This document shows, piece after piece, positions 8,262 to 14,568 of a stretch of DNA of 14,568 nt. A program made the translations under genes and the position numbers. Origin of the DNA: Hyphomicrobiales bacterium (GTDB lineage Bacteria; Pseudomonadota; Alphaproteobacteria; Rhizobiales; Xanthobacteraceae); assembly GCA_026400425.1 (NCBI GenBank), contig JAPLPC010000354.1, positions 1 to 14,568 of the forward strand, read 5' to 3'. The notes under the pieces are model-generated. The model was not told the DNA's origin. It saw nothing but the letters and a program-made list of their open reading frames with translations, and made no database searches. Within the stretch, counting starts at the first letter, position 1. Each line of letters starts with the position of its first letter.

Positions 8262-9358
8262 TATCCGTCCTCCAGGTACAACAAGGCCAAAAAGCCGGTG
8301 AGGCCGCCCACACAGACGGGCAGCCACGCCGCAGCAATCGGATGCATCAACTCGGCCTTGCTCAAATCTTCAGTCACTTTCGACAGGACGTAGAGCAGAA
8401 AGCCTGCGCCCACGCCATACAAAACCATCTTCTGGACGCCGCCCATGCGAAAGAACCGCAGGCTCACGGAAGCGGCCAGCATCACCATCGCGACCAGCAA
8501 AAACGGCTGCGCAATAAGCTTGTGATACTGCAGACGATATCCCGCGGTCGCAAATCCAGAACTCTCGGAAGATCGGATATACGAAGGAAGTTGCCAAAAT
8601 GACACTGTTTCGGGGGTCGAGAAACTATTTCGAACCTGCGCCGGGGTGAGGGTGGTGGCGATATCCAGCGTGTCCTGCTCGACCACCGGCGAATCGAGGG
8701 AGTAGATGCGTACCCCTTTGAACGCCCAGCGGCCTGGTTCCAGGGTGGCTTCGCGGGCCTCGATCCGTTCGCTGAACTGGTTTTCGGTGTCGAACCGGAA
8801 CACCGTCAGCCCCGTGAGGCGAAGGCCCTGCTGCTCGCTGCGGGCGGCGTTGATGATGGTCTGGCCGTCGGCATTGACCTGATTGATCCAGAACCCTGCC
8901 GCGTCCTGGACGCCGCCGCCAGAGGCGTCGCCGAACATCCGGGCTTCCATCCGTTTGGATTCCTCGCGCAGATTGGCCGACACCGGGTTGTAGACGATGG
9001 TGGCGAGCACGCCGAGGATGAGGGCGCTGAACAAGGCCGGCGAAATGAACTGCCAGGCCGACACGCCGGCGGCGCGGGCGACCACCAGTTCGAGCCGGCG
9101 CGACAGCGCCAGATAACAGGTCATCGCCCCGATCAGAATACAGAACGGCATCAGCTTTTCGAGCGCCTGCGGCACCCGGTACAGCGAGGTCTGCGCCACC
9201 ATCAGCGCCGGCGCGGTCGCAAGCCCGGCGGTGCGGCGAACCATCTCGATATAATCGACCAGCACCAGCAGCATGAAAATGCTGATGAACACGCCCATCG
9301 CCGCAACCAGGAAGCGGCCGGCGAAATAGCGCCCGATGGTGTTGGTGATCATGTTCAT
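8261..9358 (-). CDS. lptG: LPS export ABC transporter permease LptG
   Basis: A 365-residue inner-membrane subunit of the LptB2FG complex that extracts LPS from the inner membrane and passes it to LptC/LptA. It has the YjgP/YjgQ layout: three N-terminal helices (about 12-37, 65-86, 104-125), a periplasmic jellyroll domain (about 130-270), and three C-terminal helices from about 276. The conserved cytoplasmic segment between helices 2 and 3, SRRLELVVARAAGVSAWQF (86-104), is the coupling region that docks on the LptB ATPase. The start ATG (9358-9356) overlaps the lptF TGA by 4 nt and has no own Shine-Dalgarno; a second Met at residue 3 is an alternative. The neighbours lptF and lptD separate LptG from its paralogue LptF. 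LptB and LptC are not in this window. Confidence 0.95.
   Translation of the reverse strand: MNMITNTIGRYFAGRFLVAAMGVFISIFMLLVLVDYIEMVRRTAGLATAPALMVAQTSLYRVPQALEKLMPFCILIGAMTCYLALSRRLELVVARAAGVSAWQFISPALFSALILGVLATIVYNPVSANLREESKRMEARMFGDASGGGVQDAAGFWINQVNADGQTIINAARSEQQGLRLTGLTVFRFDTENQFSERIEAREATLEPGRWAFKGVRIYSLDSPVVEQDTLDIATTLTPAQVRNSFSTPETVSFWQLPSYIRSSESSGFATAGYRLQYHKLIAQPFLLVAMVMLAASVSLRFFRMGGVQKMVLYGVGAGFLLYVLSKVTEDLSKAELMHPIAAAWLPVCVGGLTGFLALLYLEDG
8268..8273 (-). promoter_or_regulatory. Shine-Dalgarno that sets the lptD GTG start
   Basis: GGAGGA on the minus strand, within the last codons of lptG, sits 6 nt before GTG 8261-8259. It is the strongest ribosome-binding sequence near the 5' end of lptD, and no comparable site precedes the downstream ATG at 8156. 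The lptG stop TAG shares its G with the GTG, which suggests termination-reinitiation coupling. Confidence 0.7.
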
Positions 9359-10524
9359 GCGGTGGCCGGCCGTCTGAACAGGCGCAGGATCCGTTCGTTG
9401 GAGCGGTTGATGGCTTCCATCAGCCTGGCCGGAGGTTCGACCACGATACCCAGCTTGATGATCGCGAGGCTGATGCCGATGGCGCCGAACAGAAGGAGAT
9501 ATTGCAGCGGCGCCGCCCAGTCCGATTTCGCGGCCGCCACCGAGCAGGCGAAGCCGGCCATGCGCAATCCGAACACGGCGCCGATGGCATTGCCCATGGA
9601 GAAGTTGCGGCTCTGGCGCGTGGTGCGCGGCTGGCCGAGAAAGGCGAAGGTGAGGGCGGCAAAGGCAAATGGATAGATCGGCGCCATCAGGCGATCATGC
9701 AATTCGGCGCTGAAAGCCCCCGGCATCTGCTGATACATGGGATCATTGGCCGGTGGTGCGAACAGTTCCCACAAATAGCGCTCGCGGATGCCGAACGTGA
9801 CGTCCTGGCTGCGGTTGGAGAATTTCGACATGTCGAAGGCGTAGCGGGCGAAGGCCACCATGGCGGGATCGGTCTTGCCGGTTTCGAAGCGCTGGAGGTT
9901 ACCGTCCTCCAGCACCAGGAACGAGCCGTCCTTGTTCTTCAGCACCGTGCCGTGATCGGCCATGATGGTGATGCGTTCTTTCGGATCGCGGCGGTCGTCG
10001 ACGAAAATGCCGACCAGCAGGCCGCCGGGCTGCCGTTCCTTGATGCGCACCGTGAGATTGGTGTCGAGCTGGGCAAACCGGCCGGGCTGCAGGATGTTGG
10101 TCAGCACATCGGCGGTGATCTCGGCATCCCAACGCTTCAACCGCCGCATGCCGTCCGGCGCCATGTAGGAGGCGATGAACGCCACGATCAGCGACACCAC
10201 CAGCGTCGCGTAGAGAAAAGGCCGGAACAGCCGCATCGGCGACAGGCCGGCGGCGTTCATCACGATGATTTCGGAATCGGTCGCAAGCTTTGTGAGGGTA
10301 TGCGAGACGGCGATCATCAGCGCGATCGGCGCGATGATCAGCACCAGCACCGGGATGGCCAGACTCGTGAATCCGAGAAAGGTCAGGATGGTCTGACCCT
10401 GGCTCGTCATCAGGTCGATCCCGCGCAGCGCCTGGGTAATCCAGATCACGCCCGTGAGGCTGACCAGAACCACCACAAACGACGCCAGCACCGTCTTGAA
10501 GATATATCTGTCGATCGACCCCAT
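9355..10524 (-). CDS. lptF: LPS export ABC transporter permease LptF
   Basis: A 389-residue inner-membrane partner of LptG in LptB2FG. It begins MGSIDRYIFKTVLASF, the usual LptF opening. Helices lie near 11-31, 52-75 and 102-122; the coupling segment is TKLATDSEIIVMNAAGLSPM (78-97), with the acidic SE and AAG typical of the family; the periplasmic jellyroll runs about 135-270; three more helices lie near 283-297, 313-332 and 340-361, and the tail is basic. The frame is open to 10626, but the extra 34 residues have no LptF character. ATG 10524 is preceded by GGGGA three bases upstream. This is the first gene of the cluster, and its promoter must lie in the 424-nt region shared with pepA. Confidence 0.94.
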   Translation of the reverse strand: MGSIDRYIFKTVLASFVVVLVSLTGVIWITQALRGIDLMTSQGQTILTFLGFTSLAIPVLVLIIAPIALMIAVSHTLTKLATDSEIIVMNAAGLSPMRLFRPFLYATLVVSLIVAFIASYMAPDGMRRLKRWDAEITADVLTNILQPGRFAQLDTNLTVRIKERQPGGLLVGIFVDDRRDPKERITIMADHGTVLKNKDGSFLVLEDGNLQRFETGKTDPAMVAFARYAFDMSKFSNRSQDVTFGIRERYLWELFAPPANDPMYQQMPGAFSAELHDRLMAPIYPFAFAALTFAFLGQPRTTRQSRNFSMGNAIGAVFGLRMAGFACSVAAAKSDWAAPLQYLLLFGAIGISLAIIKLGIVVEPPARLMEAINRSNERILRLFRRPATA

Positions 10525-10948
10525 CGGTCCCCGTAACGGCCTCAAAAGCAAACCGCGTGCCCATCTCCGATATGAAGATCCCCGAGGGCAGAGCGTCACC
10601 CGGAGCCTGATCCCTACACTTACCATCCCTTTGATCGGTCAACAAAATGGCCGAGCGATGGCTGCCCGGGAAAGTGGTTAATTAAGTCTGCGATGTGGCC
10701 TCGGGGACACTGAAACCAGGCTCGGGCAGGCGTTAATATAGCGATCTGCGATGGTCGGAGATCCCAAGCGGTGGCCGTTCGGTGGCACGGACATTTCCGG
10801 ACATGGAATCACCTTGCGATGTCGCATCGACAATACGTGTATCCACCGCACGGCTTGACGGCTCCGGCTGCCGGGACAACAACACCCGTTCCCTCGCGTC
10901 GCCCCCGCGGTCCGATGCGCCTCACTCGCTGTTCCGGAGGTTCTGCCC
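10525..10948. promoter_or_regulatory. Divergent lptF / pepA intergenic region
   Basis: About 424 nt between divergent starts, with no convincing gene in it. It should hold the lptF-cluster promoter (leftward) and the pepA-holC promoter (rightward). Visible elements: TTGACC on the minus strand (10642-10637), a possible -35 for lptF without a clear -10; TTGACG on the plus strand (10855-10860), a possible -35 for pepA, followed 17 nt later by a poor -10; an AT-rich TTAATTAA (10678-10685); an inverted repeat GATCT (10743-10747) / AGATC (10759-10763); and a GGACAT direct repeat with a 10-nt period (10789-10794, 10799-10804). None can be assigned to a known regulator. Confidence 0.4.
10936..10940 (+). 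promoter_or_regulatory. Shine-Dalgarno of pepA
   Basis: GGAGG lies 8 nt before the pepA ATG at 10949 and fixes that start. A good ribosome-binding site here shows that the N-terminal pepA piece was, at least ancestrally, the true beginning of the gene. Confidence 0.75.
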
Positions 10949-12411
10949 ATGTCCGACACCGTCAAGGTCGGCTTCGTTCCATTGTCCCAGGCCGCCCGCG
11001 GCACCCTCGTGGTGTTCAGCGACGATGCGCTCAACCTGGGCAAGGCAACGACCAAGGCGCTCGGCGCCGCAGCCGCGCTGATCAAGCGCGCCGCTGCCAC
11101 CGGTAAATTCAAGGGCAAGAACGGATCCACTCTCGATATTCTGGCACCGGAAGGCGTCAAGGCCGATCGGCTGCTGGTGATCGGCACCGGCAAGGCCGCC
11201 GAGATCAAGGAGACCGACTTTCTGAAGTTCGGCGGCGTGCCATCGCCGAATTGCCGTCGGCCGAGGTGACGGCAGAGCAGGCTGCCTCGATGGCGTCCGG
11301 TGCGATGCTGCGCGCTTACAAATTCGATCGCTACAAAACCAAGAAGAAGGACGGCGAAGACAAGCGCGGCACTGTCGCTTTGTCGCTGGCGGTGAGCGAC
11401 GTCGCGGCCGCCAAGAAAGCTTTTGCATCCGATCAGTCCGTCGTGAACGGCGTGGTGCTGGCGCGCGATCTCGTCAACGAGCCGCCGAATGTGCTGTTTC
11501 CGGTGGAATTCGCGCGTCGCGCCAGCGAGTTGAAGAAGCTTGGCGTCGCCATCGAGGTGCTCGACGTCAAGGCGATGGAAAAACTCGGCATGGGCGCGTT
11601 GCTCGGCGTCGCGCAGGGCTCGGCTCACCCGGCGCGTATCGTGGTGATGCGCTGGAACGGCGGCAAGAAGGGTGAAGCGCCCGTCGCTTTCATCGGCAAG
11701 GGCGTGACCTTCGACACCGGTGGTATTTCCATCAAGCCGGCCGGCAGCATGGAGGATATGAAGGGCGACATGGGCGGTGCGGCCTGCGTGGTCGGTCTGA
11801 TGCATGCGCTGGCTGGACGCAAAGCCAAGGCAAATGTGATCGGCGCCATCGGCCTCGTCGAGAACATGCCCGACGGCAATGCCCAACGTCCGGGTGACAT
11901 CGTCACCTCGATGTCGGGCCAGACCATCGAGATCATCAACACCGACGCCGAAGGCCGTCTGGTGCTGGCGGACGTGCTTTGGTACGTCGCCAAGAAATAC
12001 AAGCCGACATTCATGATCGATCTGGCGACGCTGACCGGTGCCATCATGGTGGCCCTCGGCACCGATCATGCCGGCCTGTTCTCTAACAATGACGACCTGG
12101 CCTTGCGCCTCGCCACGGTTGGGCAGGCGACCGGCGAGCGGGTCTGGCGCATGCCGCTGGGGCCCGATTACGACAAGCTGATCGATTCGCAATTCGCCGA
12201 CATGAAAAACACCGGCGGTCGCTATGGCGGGTCGATCACCGCCGCCCAGTTCCTGCAGCGATTCGTCGATGACATTCCGTGGGCGCATCTCGATATTGCC
12301 GGCACCGCCATGGGCGCGCCGAAGACCGAGATCAATCAGAGCTGGGGATCCGGCTACGGCGTGCGCCTGCTCGATCGGCTGGTCGCGGATTATTACGAGG
12401 GCAAGAAGTAG
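10949..12411 (+). pseudogene. pepA: Leucyl aminopeptidase PepA (M17), reading frame broken near 11240
   Basis: M17 aminopeptidases are hexameric two-metal cytosolic enzymes that remove N-terminal residues from peptides. The N-terminal domain is read from ATG 10949 (MSDTVKVGFVPLSQAARGTL) to KFGGV at 11239, then leaves homology and stops at 11269. Homology resumes in another frame at IAELPSAEVTAEQ (from 11242) and continues intact to the TAG at 12411. From memory of close homologues, about 14 residues normally separate GGV from IAEL; here only 2 nt do, so the lesion equals a loss of about 40 nt. The catalytic domain is undamaged: metal and active-site residues appear in GKGVTFDTGG, SIKPAG, MKGDMGG and the M17 signature NTDAEGRL (11941-11964). 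A shortened product could restart at TTG 11251 or ATG 11290, but whether it would be active is unknown. The alternative is a sequencing or assembly error. holC follows after 6 nt. Confidence 0.8.
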
Positions 12412-12417
12412 TCGGGG

Positions 12418-12870
12418 ATGACCGAGGTTCTGTTCTACCATCTGCAGAACATGGCGCTGGAAAACGTGCTGCCGCCGCTGCTCGAGAAATCGCTCGAGCG
12501 CGGCTGGCGGTGCGTGGTGCAGTCCAGCTCGGAAGAGCGTGCCGATGCGCTGGATGCGCATCTGTGGACCTATCGTGATGATTCGTTTCTGCCGCATGCC
12601 ACCTGGCGGGCGGCCGATGCTGCGACGCAGCCGATCCTGCTGGTCACGGAAGATGGTAATCCAAACGCTGCCCAGGTCCGGTTCCTGGTGGACAATGCGC
12701 CACTCCCGGCCGAGACGTCCGGCTATGAGCGTATGGTGCTCGTCTTCAATGGCGACGATGACGAGGCGCTGGCGGCGGCGCGGGCCGCCTGGACCGATTG
12801 TAAGGCACGGGGATTGGCAGCGACCTATTGGCAGGCCGACGAGCGCGGGCGCTGGCAGAAGCGGAATTAG
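12418..12870 (+). CDS. holC: DNA polymerase III chi subunit HolC
   Basis: A 150-residue protein of the HolC family. Chi belongs to the clamp-loader side of the replicative polymerase and, in E. coli, links it to single-strand-binding protein. The sequence opens TEVLFYHLQNMALENVLPPL, with the typical FYHL strand and following helix, then LLEKSLERGWRCVVQSSSEER and LDAHLWTYRDDSFLPHA. The WTY..D.FLPH segment is the family hallmark. Next come PILLVTEDGNPN and the late YERMVLVFNGDDDEAL stretch. Length is normal for alphaproteobacteria. The start lies only 6 nt after the pepA stop, so the two are almost certainly co-transcribed; pepA-holC adjacency is a long-known proteobacterial arrangement. The ribosome-binding site is a weak GGGG directly before the ATG. 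Confidence 0.92.
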   Translation: MTEVLFYHLQNMALENVLPPLLEKSLERGWRCVVQSSSEERADALDAHLWTYRDDSFLPHATWRAADAATQPILLVTEDGNPNAAQVRFLVDNAPLPAETSGYERMVLVFNGDDDEALAAARAAWTDCKARGLAATYWQADERGRWQKRN

Positions 12871-13003
12871 CGCTTAACCGTATTTGATGCTATTTGCGCT
12901 TTTCCTGAACGATGGCCGTTCGAATGTCACGGTCACGCCGCAAACCAATGATGAGACGGGCGCTTCGTCGCCGTGTGGGATAGCGTTGATCGTGTACAAC
13001 AAA

Positions 13004-13531
13004 ATGCTTCATCGAACGGGTTTGGCCGTACTCATCGTGGGACCGTTGCTCGGCGGCTGTTCCGGCATGGGCGCGGGCGACATGTTCAAATCCGACCTGC
13101 TGTCCAAGGATGCCGACTGGTTTTCCAGATCGGGCCGTACGATCATCAAGAACGTGTCGATCGAAACCCCGCCGCTGACGCCGGACACGCCGGTGGCGCC
13201 CCAGGATCTGATCAGCGCCGACGGCGCCTGTCCCGGCATGGCGCCGCGCGATGCCAGTGCGCTCGCGGATGGTGCTGCCGCGGTTGCCCCGGCCACTGGC
13301 GTCGTGGCGCTTGGCCACACCGAATGCGATGTCGTCCGCGGTGCCGGTGCACCCGACAGCGTGAATATCGGCGGCAATCCGCGTGGCGACCGCGTCACCA
13401 CGCTCTCTTATCTGCGCGGACCCCGTGCCGGCATCTATACCTTCACGGCCGGCCGTCTGACCATGGTCGAAGGGACGCCTGCACCGCCGCCGCAGCCGAC
13501 TCGCGCGGCTAAAAAACGCCGCGCCGGCTAG
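13004..13531 (+). CDS. Putative lipoprotein with BamE/SmpA-like C-terminus
   Basis: A small exported protein of about 175 residues. The N-terminus (MLHRTGLAVLIVGPLLGGCS) is a lipoprotein signal with lipobox LGGC and Cys19 as the lipidation site. A low-complexity Pro/Ala/Asp-rich middle with SADGACPGM follows. The region from about 104 to 156 (GHTECDVVRGAGAPDSVNIG, then LSYLRGPRAGIYTFTAGRLTMVEG) resembles the BamE/SmpA-OmlA pattern: an acidic helix, G-x-P, a tyrosine strand, then a 'YxFxxGRL' strand. It ends with a Pro run and a basic tail (AAKKRRAG). If the similarity is real, it may act at the outer membrane in protein assembly or envelope integrity; this is inference, and E. coli BamE is shorter. 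The frame opens earlier (12884), but only from ATG 13004 or GTG 12992 does it begin with a signal peptide. No clear Shine-Dalgarno. It lies 133 nt after holC. Confidence 0.72.
   Translation: MLHRTGLAVLIVGPLLGGCSGMGAGDMFKSDLLSKDADWFSRSGRTIIKNVSIETPPLTPDTPVAPQDLISADGACPGMAPRDASALADGAAAVAPATGVVALGHTECDVVRGAGAPDSVNIGGNPRGDRVTTLSYLRGPRAGIYTFTAGRLTMVEGTPAPPPQPTRAAKKRRAG
13503..13524. repeat. Hairpin at the 3' end of the lipoprotein gene
   Basis: A perfect 7-bp inverted repeat, GCGCGGC (13503-13509) and GCCGCGC (13518-13524), with an 8-nt loop TAAAAAAC, lies in the last codons of the lipoprotein gene just before its stop. It lacks a following T-run on either strand, so it is not a standard intrinsic terminator, but it could stabilise the mRNA 3' end or help termination between the convergent genes. 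Confidence 0.35.
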
Positions 13532-13553
13532 TTTCTGGCGCGAGGATAATTCC

Positions 13554-13571
13554 GTCGCTGCCGCAAGCGAC
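13554..13571. terminator. Weak bidirectional hairpin between convergent genes
   Basis: GTCGCT (13554-13559) and AGCGAC (13566-13571) form a 6-bp stem with a 6-nt loop in the 47-nt gap between the convergent lipoprotein and ABC-F genes. There is no T-tract on either side. The position fits a shared terminator, but the sequence support is thin. Confidence 0.25.
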
Positions 13572-13578
13572 AATGGAT

Positions 13579-14568
13579 CTAGGCGCTGTCCGCGTCTTCG
13601 AGCAGCGCGCTGGCGGCTAGCCATTGCTCCTCTGCGCGGGCCAGGGCCTGGGCCGCAGCTGCGCGCGCTTTGGTGAGTTGAGCCGCCTGTTTGGGATCAC
13701 GGGTGTAAATGTCCGGCAGCGTGAGCGCGGTATCGATCTTTTCGATAATGCCGGCGATACGCGCCATCTCGGTCTCGGCTTCCGCAACCTTCTGCTTCGG
13801 CGAACTTCGTTTCTCTTTCGCCCGCGCGGGCTTGTCCTCGGTCACCCCGGCGCGTTCGCGCGCGGGCGTGCGCGGATCGCGAATTTGCATCACCTGCTTG
13901 CGATAGTCTTCGAGATCGCCGTCGAAACTGGTCACGGTCTTGTTCGCCACCACCCACAGCTGATCGGCGCAGGCCTCGATCAGGTAGCGATCATGCGACA
14001 CCATGATCACGGCGCCGGGGAATTCGTTGATGGCTTCGGCGAGCATCGCGCGACTGTCGATGTCGAGATGGTTGGTCGGCTCGTCGAGGATGATCATGTT
14101 CGGGCCGTAGAAAGTGGCGAGGCCCAGCAGCAGCCGTGCCTTCTCGCCACCCGACAGGCTCTTCACGACCGTATCGGCAGCTTTACCGGAGAAACCGATA
14201 TTGCCGGCGCGCGCGCGGACTTTCGATTCCGGTGAGTCCGGCATCAGCTTGCGGACGTGATTGTAGGTACTGATGACGAGGCTGATTTTCTCAGGGGCGA
14301 TCATGAGCCGAGCTCCTTGACCTTGGATTCAAGTACGGAGAGGTGCGCCCGCGCGTGACGGCACCGGAGAACGGCTGCAGCTTGTTCGCGATCAGCTTCA
14401 CCAGCGTCGATTTGCCGTTGCCGTTGGAGCCCAGCAAAGCGATGCGGTCCTCGGTATCGACGCGCAAGGTCACCTTGTTGAGTATCGGCTTGCCAGGTTC
14501 GTAGCCGACCGAGACATTGTCCAGCGCGAGGATCGGTGGCGACAGGATTTTCTCCGGCGCGGGAAAGC
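13579..14568 (-). pseudogene. ABC-F family ATPase, C-terminal half, frame broken at the Q-loop
   Basis: This is the second ATPase domain and tail of an ABC-F protein (soluble tandem-ATPase, ribosome-associated translation factor; Uup-like by its coiled-coil tail). The N-terminal half is beyond the right edge. From 14568 one frame reads PPILALDNVSVGY, the Walker A GSNGNGKST and LQPFSGAVTR (ending at 14351), then loses homology and stops at 14291. Family sequence resumes in another frame at TYNHVRKLMPDSPESKVRAR (from 14268), with the signature SLSGGEKARLLLG, Walker B MIILDEPTNHLD and switch VSHDR, then a charged linker and a C-terminal coiled coil (about 13760-13600), ending at 13579. The 82 nt between the two parts are not a multiple of 3, and no frame there encodes the expected YFAQHQ Q-loop. 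As written, the gene cannot make an intact protein. Either real decay or sequence error is possible. Confidence 0.8.

Noticed and set aside
6999..8393. A 464-codon open frame on the plus strand opposite lptD
   Set aside because: It is antisense to clear LptD family sequence, low in recognisable motifs, and lacks a proper start region.
2811..10524. Mobile element or horizontally acquired island
   Set aside because: Gene order is the conserved core cluster, base composition looks even, and there are no transposases, integrases, target duplications or tRNA borders.
9502..10536. A 344-codon plus-strand frame opposite lptF
   Set aside because: Its His/Gly/Arg/Gln-rich composition is the mirror of lptF codons, and there is no ribosome-binding site or domain.
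10678..10685. TTAATTAA as part of a replication origin or CtrA site
   Set aside because: It is a single short AT palindrome without DnaA-box clusters, and the spacing TTAA-N7-TTAA is not met.
11227..11260. Programmed ribosomal frameshift in pepA
   Set aside because: There is no slippery heptamer or stop-linked pause motif at the junction, and the deficit of about 13-14 family residues points to a deletion rather than recoding.
10678..12597. A 639-codon open frame on the minus strand opposite pepA and the start of holC
   Set aside because: It lies antisense to strongly conserved pepA sequence, has a His/Arg/Gly-rich composition with no recognisable domain, and is explained by the codon-position GC bias of a high-GC genome. 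Similar long antisense frames lie opposite lptD, lptF and pdxA.

Overview
The window looks like ordinary chromosome of a high-GC alphaproteobacterium, most likely Nitrobacteraceae (the Bradyrhizobium/Rhodopseudomonas/Afipia group). This rests on the look of the proteins, the short single-PPIase SurA, and the gene order lptF-lptG-lptD-surA-pdxA-rsmA opposite pepA-holC. Genus is not determined. I see no tRNA, rRNA, CRISPR array, insertion sequence, prophage or integrase.

Layout: (1) 1-261 minus, the N-terminal part of an unrecognised membrane protein cut by the window edge, divergent from (2) an MFS transporter (362-1510 plus). (3) An acyltransferase-3 membrane protein (1588-2694 minus) converges on the MFS gene. 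(4) A minus-strand cluster from 10524 to 2811 reads lptF, lptG, lptD, surA, pdxA, rsmA. lptF/lptG and pdxA/rsmA overlap by 4 nt; lptG/lptD overlap by 1 nt if lptD uses the GTG proposed here. (5) A 424-nt divergent intergenic region lies between lptF and pepA. (6) On the plus strand come pepA (reading frame broken), holC and a small lipoprotein. (7) On the minus strand, converging on the lipoprotein, is the C-terminal half of an ABC-F ATPase, also with a broken frame, running off the right edge.

How the genes fit together: LptF and LptG are the inner-membrane subunits that extract LPS, LptD is the outer-membrane LPS translocon, and SurA is the periplasmic chaperone that LptD-type beta-barrels need. 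The first four genes are therefore an envelope-biogenesis module. PdxA (vitamin B6 synthesis) and RsmA (16S rRNA dimethylation) follow as housekeeping passengers. On the other side, PepA and HolC (DNA polymerase III chi) form the usual tight pair, followed by a lipoprotein whose C-terminus looks BamE/SmpA-like.

I found no convincing new system. The points most worth a second look are the frame lesion in pepA (near 11240, equivalent to losing about 40 nt), the frame lesion in the ABC-F gene (14269-14350, removing the Q-loop), the revised GTG start of lptD at 8261, and the uncharacterised BamE-like lipoprotein.
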